From an uncultured Bacteroidales bacterium (GTDB lineage: Bacteria; Bacteroidota; Bacteroidia; Bacteroidales; Paludibacteraceae): a stretch of 47,051 nt of DNA. Shown one piece after another: positions 33,563-41,200 of the stretch (positions are counted from its first letter, which is position 1; each line of letters starts with the position of its first letter). The stretch spans positions 1 to 47,051 of the forward strand of contig CAMJDT010000012.1 in NCBI GenBank assembly GCA_946404495.1, given 5' to 3'. Below the pieces are notes generated by a model, which was given only the letters and a program-made list of their open reading frames with translations, made no database searches and had not been told where the DNA came from. The translations under genes were made by a program, and so were the position numbers.

Positions 33563-35248
33563 TTACTTGATGATAGCCAGGAAGGTCTCATCCTCCATGA
33601 ACTTAGCAAACTCGATATCCTTCTGAGCACGAGCCTTCATGTTGGCATCACGCTCAACGGCAAGACGCATATTGGTGTACACAGCGTCACGGTCGTTGGT
33701 GCGAGCACCGACAATGGCTGCCAGATAAGCAGTAGTTGCGTTGGGGTTCTCCACAGCGGCCAGAGTCTTGCGAGCGCCGGCGTAGTCCTCGTTCATGATC
33801 TGTTGCACAGCAGCGTTGTTGCTGGCACCACCCTTGTACGCGTTCTTAGCCTTAGCATAGTCACCCTTCATCGTGTAGAGCGTTCCCATAGCGGCATTGA
33901 GGTCACCCTTGGTGCCACCGGCCTTGCCCAGATACTCCTCAGCCTTTGCGAGGTCGTTGTCAGCCATAGCTGCCAGACCGGCATTGTAGTTAACGTCGGC
34001 ATTGTTGGGCTCGATAGCCAGCGCCTTGGTGTAGCAACGACGAGCCTCAGCGATGTTGTTCTGCTGGAAGTAGCACATACCCAGGTTGTTCCATCCGCGA
34101 TAGTCGTTGGGGAACTGCTCGGTCACCTTGCGGTAAACAGCCATTTTCTCTGCGGGATCGTTGGTCAGGGTAGCAGCATAGAGCATCTCCTCTACGTTGA
34201 GCGCAGCGGGATCGTTCTGCATATAAGCCTTGATCTCGTCGTCCGACTTACCGATGATGTCGGTGGTCAGGATCAGACGGCTGCGACGCAGTGCGGGCAG
34301 GATCTCGTCAGCGATGGTCTTATAGACAGCGCTCAGGTTCTTGATTTGTGCCTCGCGCTCCTCGGGATCCGAGTACATCGACAGCACGCGCAGAACGAGG
34401 TCTTTGTCCTTGATGTTGCTCTCTTCCATAGCCTTGCGGAAGCCTTCCCAGTCCTCAGCGGTCATATTGGCCAGGATCTCAGCTTTCACCTTATCCTGCT
34501 TCATCTGGTTCTGGAGGAAGCGTTGTGCGTTAGCCTGACGCTCCTTAGCCAGACGGGTGTTCAGGTCAACACCGCCTTCGGGACTTGCATAGCCCGATAC
34601 CTCGAGGCTGTGGATCTCCTTGCGGGAATCGTTGTTAGCATCCTTGATAGCGGCGCGCAGGTCTTTCATCTTCTGGCTGCCGGTCTCCGACGAACGGAGG
34701 TTAGCCTGCTGGATGAGGAACATAATGTCAGCCTCCTGCATCTCTTGGATGATACGTTGGAACTTGTCGGAAGTGATCTGCGAGGGAACATCCTCGGCAG
34801 TAGCCATCTTGGCGGTAGTGATCACACCGTCAGCAATCTTGAGGTCGGGAATCTCCACGGTCTTCTTACCCTTGCGGGCATCGAAGCGCAGATACAGCTC
34901 CGACTTAGCCATCTCGGGCACGAAATCAAAACTTACAGAGTGGCTGTAAGCGGCACCGCTCTTATAGACAACGGTATTGCCGTTCTCTTTTACCTTCTGG
35001 CCTACATAGGTAACGGGCTCACCCAGTACCTCACGACCGTCGAATTTCAGCACCGGAGTAATCGTTACAACGGCTTTCTTCGAGAACTTCTTAGCGGGGA
35101 ACTTACCGGTAATCTCGGCGTTCACCTTGTTACCCACTACCTTCAGGGGGCTCGGGTTTACGTTAATCTGCTCGGGTTGCACAGGGGCACCGCAAGATGC
35201 CAGCATCAAAGCTGCTGCCATCGTCAGAAAAAAGAAACTTTTCTTCAT
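33563..35248 (-). CDS. TPR lipoprotein with an OmpA-like domain
   Basis: 561 residues from MKKSFFFLTMAAALMLASC, a lipoprotein signal with lipobox LASC; an ATG three codons earlier (35257) is possible. Residues 20-150 look like a beta-sandwich. At about 210-260 the stretch SLEVSGYASPEGGVDLNTRLAKERQANA matches the OmpA-like peptidoglycan-binding helix and strand. From about 370 on, TPR units appear (YRGWNNLGMCYFQQNNIAEARRCYTKAL and repeats). It probably sits in the outer membrane and links it to the wall. First gene of the operon with mutL. Confidence 0.88.
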   Translation of the reverse strand: MKKSFFFLTMAAALMLASCGAPVQPEQINVNPSPLKVVGNKVNAEITGKFPAKKFSKKAVVTITPVLKFDGREVLGEPVTYVGQKVKENGNTVVYKSGAAYSHSVSFDFVPEMAKSELYLRFDARKGKKTVEIPDLKIADGVITTAKMATAEDVPSQITSDKFQRIIQEMQEADIMFLIQQANLRSSETGSQKMKDLRAAIKDANNDSRKEIHSLEVSGYASPEGGVDLNTRLAKERQANAQRFLQNQMKQDKVKAEILANMTAEDWEGFRKAMEESNIKDKDLVLRVLSMYSDPEEREAQIKNLSAVYKTIADEILPALRRSRLILTTDIIGKSDDEIKAYMQNDPAALNVEEMLYAATLTNDPAEKMAVYRKVTEQFPNDYRGWNNLGMCYFQQNNIAEARRCYTKALAIEPNNADVNYNAGLAAMADNDLAKAEEYLGKAGGTKGDLNAAMGTLYTMKGDYAKAKNAYKGGASNNAAVQQIMNEDYAGARKTLAAVENPNATTAYLAAIVGARTNDRDAVYTNMRLAVERDANMKARAQKDIEFAKFMEDETFLAIIK

Positions 35249-35324
35249 ACTTGTCATTTGTTTATTTTATGTGTTTTTTGTTCTACGTAAGGTGTATCTT
35301 AGCCCTAATACACCAATTCGGCGG

Positions 35325-35356
35325 CAAAGTTACAAAAAATAATACAAATATGCAAA
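35325..35356 (-). promoter_or_regulatory. Promoter of the TPR lipoprotein/mutL operon
   Basis: Minus strand TTTG 35356-35353, 20 bases, TAACTTTG 35332-35325. Confidence 0.8.
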
Positions 35357-35394
35357 TTTTTCCGATTTTTTTTCGTATTTTCAATTCTTTTTTG

Positions 35395-35402
35395 TATCTT
35401 TG
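35395..35402 (+). promoter_or_regulatory. -7 box of lipoprotein 35434
   Basis: TATCTTTG at 35395-35402. The -33 position has TTTC (35371-35374). The start codon is 31 bases further on. Confidence 0.65.
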
Positions 35403-35433
35403 CACCCAATTTTACGAAAAATACATGCCAATT

Positions 35434-36162
35434 ATGAAAAAAATACTCGTTTTTAGCCTTCTTTCCGTCGCGCTGCTCGGCCTCGCCTCCTGCGGCCACA
35501 AACCGACCAAAGTGGAACTCCTTCGCGCCGAGAAACAGCGCAACGACAGCATCGAGATGGTGCGCAACGAAATGACCCGCCAATCGGCCGATTCGCTGCT
35601 GCAGGCACTACTGCCCGAGGTGGAACCGCTGATGAAGCCCTTCCGCTATGAGAAGAACGACAGTTACGAGGACCACGGACACTATATCCACCGTCTGCTC
35701 GTGACCGGCAGCAACACCAGCCGTAACTACCTCCAGGCCCTTGTCTCCGACGACCGGCAGCTGATCCTACGCAGTTTCGTCTATGCCGCGCGGCCGGTCA
35801 ACCAGACTACCCTAAAGCTGACGGCCGACGAACTCTATGTGGAGGCGCAGGGAAGCAACCACGTCTTCGAGGCCGAGGGTACGCACGAGATCATGTCCCT
35901 ATTCGGCGACGATGCCCTGCGCGTACTGGCTTTCGTCAGCGCCAACCGCGACAGCCGTATCCGCGTGCAGGCCGCTTCGTCCATCGTCTACTACCTCACC
36001 AACGATGAGAAACAGGCGCTCGCTGATACGTACGAACTGGCCCTTATGATGAAGCAGATCTACGACCTCGAACAGACCATTTCCCTCTGCAATCGCAAGG
36101 CAGAACGCTATCAGATGCGCCTCAATAGTGCCAAAACGGACGAAAATAAGCCTATTCAATGA
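35434..36162 (+). CDS. Lipoprotein of unknown function
   Basis: 242 residues from MKKILVFSLLSVALLGLASC, a lipoprotein signal with lipobox LASC. The frame is open further upstream, but the promoter box at 35395-35402 excludes earlier starts except an ATG at 35425. The mature protein is helical and charged, with KVELLRAEKQRNDSIEMVRNEM near the start and a coiled-coil-like end (ELALMMKQIYDLEQTISLCNRKAERYQMRL). A middle region reads LILRSFVYAARPVNQTTLKLTADELYVEA. Family not recognised. It diverges from the mutL operon. Confidence 0.8.
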   Translation: MKKILVFSLLSVALLGLASCGHKPTKVELLRAEKQRNDSIEMVRNEMTRQSADSLLQALLPEVEPLMKPFRYEKNDSYEDHGHYIHRLLVTGSNTSRNYLQALVSDDRQLILRSFVYAARPVNQTTLKLTADELYVEAQGSNHVFEAEGTHEIMSLFGDDALRVLAFVSANRDSRIRVQAASSIVYYLTNDEKQALADTYELALMMKQIYDLEQTISLCNRKAERYQMRLNSAKTDENKPIQ

Positions 36163-36177
36163 AAAAATAGAAAAATA

Positions 36178-36209
36178 TTTGCGTATTTCAAAAAAAAGCA
36201 GTATCTTTG
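36178..36209 (+). promoter_or_regulatory. miaA promoter, nearly leaderless
   Basis: TTTG 36178-36181, 20 bases, TATCTTTG 36202-36209. The ATG is at 36218, so the 5' leader can only be a few bases long. Confidence 0.75.
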
Positions 36210-36217
36210 CACTCGCT

Positions 36218-37168
36218 ATGACGCAGGAAGGGACCTTGTTGGTAGTAATCGGACCTACCGGAGTAGGCAAAACGGAGACCGCACTACGGCTCGCGGAGCG
36301 CTACGGATGTCCGATCATCAATGCCGACTCGCGTCAGGTGTACCGTGAGATACCGATCGGCACCGCAGCCCCCACCGCCGCGGAACAGCGGCGCGTGAAG
36401 CATTACTTTGTAGGCACGCGTTCCGTGACCGAAGACTACAACGCCGGCGCCTATGCCCGCGACTGCGAGGAGGTGCTCAGAAAGGTGAAAAGAGAAATGG
36501 GGGATGAGCCTTTTGCGATCCTGACGGGAGGGAGTATGCTGTATATCGATGCGGTCTGTGAGGGACTGGACGATATCCCCTCGGTGAAGCCGGAGACGCG
36601 CCGACAGGTGCAGGAGGCCTACCGCGAGAAAGGACTCCCGTGGCTGCAAGAGGAGGTAGCGCTGCGCGACCCGCAGTACTGGCAGCAGGTGGATCGACAG
36701 AACCCGCAGCGACTGATGCACTGCCTGGAGATATGCCTCGAGACCGGACTGGCGTATTCGACCTTTCGCAAGTCGACAGTCGATAGTCGAAAGTCGATAG
36801 TCGAAAGTCAAAAGCCGTGGCGGATCGTTAAGATAGGCCTGGAGCGGGAGCGGGAAGAGCTGTACGAGCGCATCAACAGGCGCGTAGTTGAGATGATCGA
36901 CGACGGACTGGAAGAGGAGGCGCGCCGAGTCTATCCCCTACGCCACCTCAACAGCCTCAATACCGTCGGCTACAAGGAGATGTTCGCCTACATAGACGGC
37001 CGACTGACCCTCGACGAGGCCATAAAGATGATACAACAAAACAGTCGTCATTACGCCAAACGTCAGATGACGTGGTTCAGACGACAAAAAGATATACATT
37101 GGCTCAATGCCGCAGAAAATTATGAGACACAACTGGCATTTATTGATACTTGTCTTGCTGCTCGTTAG
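36218..37168 (+). CDS. miaA: tRNA dimethylallyltransferase with a heptad-encoded insert
   Basis: 316 residues from MTQEGTLLVVIGPTGVGKT (P-loop). DSRQVYREIPIGTAAP, HYFVGTRSVTEDYNAG and LTGGSMLYIDAVCEGLDDIP follow in the normal order. The frame is open upstream, but the promoter ends at 36209. MiaA adds a dimethylallyl group to A37 of tRNAs reading U-starting codons. At residues 185-199, between YSTFRK and KPWRIVKIGLERERE, six 7-bp repeats encode a 14-residue insert with a 7-residue repeat, STVDSRK then SIVESQK. The insert keeps the frame because 42 is divisible by 3. The next gene starts 47 bases before the miaA stop. Confidence 0.95.
   Translation: MTQEGTLLVVIGPTGVGKTETALRLAERYGCPIINADSRQVYREIPIGTAAPTAAEQRRVKHYFVGTRSVTEDYNAGAYARDCEEVLRKVKREMGDEPFAILTGGSMLYIDAVCEGLDDIPSVKPETRRQVQEAYREKGLPWLQEEVALRDPQYWQQVDRQNPQRLMHCLEICLETGLAYSTFRKSTVDSRKSIVESQKPWRIVKIGLEREREELYERINRRVVEMIDDGLEEEARRVYPLRHLNSLNTVGYKEMFAYIDGRLTLDEAIKMIQQNSRHYAKRQMTWFRRQKDIHWLNAAENYETQLAFIDTCLAAR
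36771..36812 (+). repeat. Heptad tract 7, inside miaA
   Basis: Six units: AGTCGAC, AGTCGAT, AGTCGAA, AGTCGAT, AGTCGAA, AGTCAAA, 42 bases in total. The insert lies in a surface loop of MiaA. Confidence 0.92.
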
Positions 37169-38153
37169 TGCATGCAAAGAGAAGACCATCGATTTCACCT
37201 ACTCTCCCCTCCAACCCAAGGCGGGCGAGAAGATCACCTTTACCAACGCTTGCGATTTCGGTGAGGAGTGGGCTTGGTCGTTTGGCGACAACACCTTCAG
37301 CACGCTCAAGAACCCCACGCATATCTACCGCAAGCCCGGTAAATACACCATCCAACTGATGGTGGACAGTACCTTGCGCTACATCACGACCAAGACCATC
37401 GAGGTCTACGACACGATTCCCTCGTTCACCTGCGACGAGGATACGATTCTGTATTTCCGGACGGTGAAGTTCCGCGCCTCGGTGTGGAATCCCTTCAAAT
37501 ACACGATCTCCTACCTCTGGCATCTGCCCGACGAGGCGGTGCTCGTGAGCGAGAGTCCGGACAAAGAGACAGTGGAGGTCTTCTTCACCACCTTCGGCGA
37601 CTCCGTACCGATGAGTCTGACGATCACCATCAACGACTTAGACGTACTTGCCACCAAGCGTTTCTATATCAACGAACGTCCTTCCGAGCGTATCCTGACG
37701 CGAACGGCTGAGGCCGACTACGGACAGCGTCTCTTCGGCGAACTCTATGAGACAGCACGTCCCGTTACGGACAGCAGCGCCGTAGCGACCCTCAACGCGG
37801 CGCAGGACAGCGTAGCACAGTACGGCGCGCAGACCTTCACGCGGCATAGTCTGCCCGTAGCCGGTCACACAGACGTGGAGGGATTCGTCATCGATGCCGC
37901 AGCCCGCAAGATCTACCTGCGCGACAACGGCGTCTGGGTAGCCAATATCAACGGTTCCAACCTCGTGCTGCTGGATAGCCGTCCGGCCACAGCCCTTGCC
38001 ATCGGACAGGGCGCGCTCTGGTACGCCTCCACCGACGGCGTCTACCGCCTGCCGCTGCTGCAGACGCCCGACAACAGCTCCGAGGCCATCCCTAAACAAG
38101 TTAATTCATTAATCGGTGTCCAACGCCTGGCTGTGGACGCCACAAAAAGATAG
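37122..38153 (+). CDS. PKD-domain lipoprotein
   Basis: 343 residues from MRHNWHLLILVLLLVSAC (lipobox LVSAC); an ATG at 37107 is possible. Residues about 25-105 are a PKD domain: FTNACDFGEEWAWSFGDNTFSTLKNPTHIYRKPGKYTIQL with the WxFGD and PGxYT signatures. A second, weaker PKD-like unit covers about 110-190. The last part (DVEGFVIDAAARKIYLRDNGVWVANINGS) resembles a beta-propeller blade. It is probably an outer-membrane lipoprotein binding a glycan or protein. It overlaps miaA by 47 bases and is followed two bases after its stop codon by the glycogen synthase gene, so all three may be cotranscribed. Confidence 0.82.
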   Translation: MRHNWHLLILVLLLVSACKEKTIDFTYSPLQPKAGEKITFTNACDFGEEWAWSFGDNTFSTLKNPTHIYRKPGKYTIQLMVDSTLRYITTKTIEVYDTIPSFTCDEDTILYFRTVKFRASVWNPFKYTISYLWHLPDEAVLVSESPDKETVEVFFTTFGDSVPMSLTITINDLDVLATKRFYINERPSERILTRTAEADYGQRLFGELYETARPVTDSSAVATLNAAQDSVAQYGAQTFTRHSLPVAGHTDVEGFVIDAAARKIYLRDNGVWVANINGSNLVLLDSRPATALAIGQGALWYASTDGVYRLPLLQTPDNSSEAIPKQVNSLIGVQRLAVDATKR

Positions 38154-38155
38154 TT

Positions 38156-39664
38156 ATGAACAATCCTGATTACATTTTTGAGACCAGTTGGGAAGTGTGC
38201 AACCGCGTAGGCGGTATCTGTGCCGTGCTCTCGACCCGCGCGGCCACAATGCAAACCATGTTTCCCGACCATGTCGTGTTCTTCGGTCCCGACCTGGGAG
38301 AGAGAAGCGACCAGTTTTTCCGTGAAGACAAACGTATTCTTGCCCGCTGGAAGAAACCCGGCAACGTGCGCGTAGGACGTTGGCAGGTACCCGGCAACCC
38401 GATTGCCGTGCTGGTGGACTACCAATACCTGTGGCCCCAAAAGGATGAAATCTATAGTTGGGCGTGGAATCACTATGGCGTACAGAGTCACGCCGCCTAT
38501 GGCGACTACGACGACTCCTCGCTCTTCGGATACGCCGTAGGCGAAGCGATGAAGAGTCTGCAGGATGCCCTGACCAAAGGCAATAAGAAGATACAAACCG
38601 TGGTGCAAGCCCACGAATGGCAGACCGCCTTCACGCTCTTCTTCCTCAAGGACCGCTGTCCCGATATCGCGACGATCTTCACCACCCACGCTACGGGTGT
38701 CGGTCGCTCCATCGCAGGTAACGGCAAACCGCTCTACGAGTATTTCCATAACTACTACGGCGACCAAATGGCGGCTGAGTTAGGGATGGTATCCAAACAC
38801 AGTGCCGAGAAACAGGCTGCTCACGTGGCGGACTGCTTCACCACGGTGAGCGAACCCACGGCACGCGAATGCGAACAGCTGCTGGAGCGTCGTCCGGATG
38901 TGGTACTGCCCAACGGCTTCGAACAGGACTTTGTGCCCAAAGGAAAGGAGTTCGCCGCACGTCGTCAGGAAGCCCGCAAGGCCTTGGCCGAGGTGGCCAA
39001 TATGCGTCTCAGCGGACTCAAACGCGGCGTAGATGCCAAGAAAGACTACTTCATCGGCATATCCGGCCGACTCGAGTGGCGCAACAAGGGTATCGATGTC
39101 TTCCTCGATGCCGTCAGCCGTCTGGCCCATCGCTGGAACGGCGACGAGCAGGTGGTGGCCTTCGTGCTGGTGCCCTATCTGGATCAGCCCTCCTTCAGCC
39201 ACAACGAGCGCGTGCACGTCGTCTTCGTGCCCTACTACCTGGACGGACAGGATACGCTCATGAACCGCACCTATTACGACACGCTCATCGGTCTCGATGT
39301 GACGGTGTTCCCCTCTTACTACGAACCCTGGGGTTACACCCCGCTGGAGTCCGCTGCCTTCAGCGTACCGACGATCACGACGACGCTCTCCGGCTTCGGT
39401 CAGTGGGCACGCACCCTGCTCAAGGGCAAGGCCGACCACCTCACCGACGGTGTCTGCGTACTGCCGCGCAACGACTCCAACGGTCTCGAACTCATCGAGG
39501 CTATCTCGGGTGAGTTGAACGACTACCTCCACCTCTCTGCCGACGAAAAAGCCGCCGCAGGCAAGGCTGCAGCGGCTGTCGCTAAGAAGACGCTCTGGAA
39601 GAACTTCTTCAAGTACTATCTGGAGGCTTACAAGGTGGCCAGCACACGGCACAGCCAATCGTAA
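38156..39664 (+). CDS. Glycogen synthase, GT3 (eukaryotic-like) family
   Basis: 502 residues, slightly shorter than the usual 550. ETSWEVCNRVGGICAVLSTRA is the GT3 signature, unlike the GT5 GlgA start (KxGGL). Other motifs are VQAHEWQTAFTLFFLKDRCP, FTTHATGVGRSIAG, FTTVSEPTARE, GISGRLEWRNKGIDVFLDAV and the donor site PSYYEPWGYTPLESAAFSVP. It polymerises glucose from UDP- or ADP-glucose into glycogen. GT3 enzymes are found in many Bacteroidetes. The last 37 bases overlap the convergent pepD gene. Confidence 0.92.
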   Translation: MNNPDYIFETSWEVCNRVGGICAVLSTRAATMQTMFPDHVVFFGPDLGERSDQFFREDKRILARWKKPGNVRVGRWQVPGNPIAVLVDYQYLWPQKDEIYSWAWNHYGVQSHAAYGDYDDSSLFGYAVGEAMKSLQDALTKGNKKIQTVVQAHEWQTAFTLFFLKDRCPDIATIFTTHATGVGRSIAGNGKPLYEYFHNYYGDQMAAELGMVSKHSAEKQAAHVADCFTTVSEPTARECEQLLERRPDVVLPNGFEQDFVPKGKEFAARRQEARKALAEVANMRLSGLKRGVDAKKDYFIGISGRLEWRNKGIDVFLDAVSRLAHRWNGDEQVVAFVLVPYLDQPSFSHNERVHVVFVPYYLDGQDTLMNRTYYDTLIGLDVTVFPSYYEPWGYTPLESAAFSVPTITTTLSGFGQWARTLLKGKADHLTDGVCVLPRNDSNGLELIEAISGELNDYLHLSADEKAAAGKAAAAVAKKTLWKNFFKYYLEAYKVASTRHSQS

Positions 39665-41076
39665 CAACGCTTCGTACTCGGTATACTCAGCCTCTCCTGA
39701 GGCGAGTGTACCCCGTACATTTGCGGACCGATACTGACCATATCCAAGTACGGATATTTCTCCAGGAACAGACCGCACTCCAGACCGGCATGGATCGCCA
39801 AGACTTCGGGCTCCTTGCCGGTTAATTCTATATAGGCCTTCTTCGTCACCTCCATCAGGGGCGAGTGCACATTGGGTTTCCAACCGGGATAGCCGTCGCC
39901 GTGCGTCACCTCGTCGCAGGCCAGAGCCAAGGCGCACTCGACCATATTTTTCATATTGTGCTTCTGGCTCTCGACGGACGAACGCTGCGAGGTATTGATC
40001 TCCACATAGCCTTCGCGCATCTTGATGCTGGCCAGATTCGTAGAGGTCTCCACCAGTCCCGGCATATCCTTTGACATGGCAAACATGCCGTGCGGGCAGG
40101 CGTAGAGTGCCTGAATGAGGCGCGTAGCCTTATCCACGGGGATGAACTCCTCGGGCATATCGGTGGACTCCAACTCGAGGCGGATATCTTTCTCCACATC
40201 CTTGATCTCGGCCTCGATGTCGGCTACGTAGTGATTGAACAGCACGCGCAGATCTTCCTTCCAAGCCATCGGCACGCAGAACACAGCCTCCGCCTCGCGG
40301 GCGATCGCGTTGCGCAGGTTACCGCCGTTGATGGAGGCGATATGCAACTCCGTACGCTTCATCACCTCAAAGAGGAAACGCACGATGATCTTATTGGCAT
40401 TGCCGCGACCCTTGTTGATATCGTCGCCCGAGTGACCTCCCATCAGTCCGCTCACCTTCACCCGTGCGGGGAATAAACTATCACCTCTAACCTCTAACCT
40501 CTCACCTTTATAATGCATCTTCGCCAACGTGTCGATACCTCCGGCGCAGCCGATGAAGATCTGTCCGTCGTCCTCGCTGTCGAGGTTGATGAGTTGGCGA
40601 CCCTTGAGGTAGCCGTCCTGGAGCTTGAACGCACCGGTGAGGCCGGTCTCTTCGTCCACGGTGAAGAGGCACTCGATGTCGGGGTGCTTGACGGTCTCAC
40701 TCGTCATCACGGCCAAGGCCATCGCTATGCCGATACCGTCGTCGCCGCCTAAGGTGGTGCCGCGGGCTTTGAGCCACTCGCCGTCCACGTAGGTTTCGAT
40801 CGGATCGTTCATGAAATCGTGCTCCACATCGCTGTTCTTCTCGCAGACCATATCCATATGAGCCTGCAGTATCACACCCGGCTTACCCTCCATACCCGGA
40901 GTGGCCGGCTTGCGCATAATGACATTCAGGGCTTCGTTGCGCACGCACTCGATGCCGTGTGCCGCTGCGAAATCGACGAGCCATTGGCTGATTTTCTCCT
41001 CGTGCTTACTGGGACGAGGCACTTTTCTGATTTCGTCAAAGATGGCGAATACTTCTTTCGGTTCCAAATTATTCAT
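39628..41076 (-). CDS. pepD: Aminoacyl-histidine dipeptidase (M20 family) with a heptad-encoded insert
   Basis: 482 residues from MNNLEPKEVFAIFDEIRKVPRPS; an ATG at 41088 would add four residues. Metal ligands are His in LQAHMDMVCEK, Asp in TTLGGDDGIGIAMA and Glu pairs in DEETGLTGAF, and LMGGHSGDDI marks the lid domain. A later His is in MYGVHSPQERLSI. It splits Xaa-His dipeptides in the cytoplasm. Around residues 189-200 (HYKGERLEVRGDSLFPA) the coding sequence contains a heptad tract built on GAGGTTA. Upstream, a 100-base gap holds another tract. Confidence 0.93.
   Translation of the reverse strand: MNNLEPKEVFAIFDEIRKVPRPSKHEEKISQWLVDFAAAHGIECVRNEALNVIMRKPATPGMEGKPGVILQAHMDMVCEKNSDVEHDFMNDPIETYVDGEWLKARGTTLGGDDGIGIAMALAVMTSETVKHPDIECLFTVDEETGLTGAFKLQDGYLKGRQLINLDSEDDGQIFIGCAGGIDTLAKMHYKGERLEVRGDSLFPARVKVSGLMGGHSGDDINKGRGNANKIIVRFLFEVMKRTELHIASINGGNLRNAIAREAEAVFCVPMAWKEDLRVLFNHYVADIEAEIKDVEKDIRLELESTDMPEEFIPVDKATRLIQALYACPHGMFAMSKDMPGLVETSTNLASIKMREGYVEINTSQRSSVESQKHNMKNMVECALALACDEVTHGDGYPGWKPNVHSPLMEVTKKAYIELTGKEPEVLAIHAGLECGLFLEKYPYLDMVSIGPQMYGVHSPQERLSIPSTKRCYDWLCRVLATL
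40478..40512 (-). repeat. Heptad tract 8, inside pepD
   Basis: Plus-strand units CTATCAC, CTCTAAC twice, CTCTCAC, and a weaker CTTTATA. The tract is in frame within pepD, between the catalytic domain and the lid domain. Confidence 0.8.
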
Positions 41077-41092
41077 GGTATAAATCAATTAT

Positions 41093-41200
41093 ATGTACGA
41101 TTTACGATGTACGATGTACGATTGATGTACGATGGACCTTCGTCCTTATTTTCCTTCGTAAATCCTTCGTACCTCGTACATTTGTCCTTCGTCCTTTTAT
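41093..41200 (-). repeat. Heptad tract 9, degenerate, between the C69 gene and pepD
   Basis: ATGTACG four times with an ATTTACG (41093-41131, interrupted by ATTG), then ATGGACC, TTCGTCC and further TTCGTAA-, TTCGTAC- and CTCGTAC-type units broken by single irregular bases. No promoter box or other motif is seen in this gap. Confidence 0.75.

Noticed and set aside
33539..35290. Open frame of 583 codons on the plus strand opposite the TPR lipoprotein gene
   Set aside because: It mirrors a clearly real gene with lipobox, OmpA-like and TPR motifs. The antisense translation shows no domain, and the frame stays open because of codon bias.
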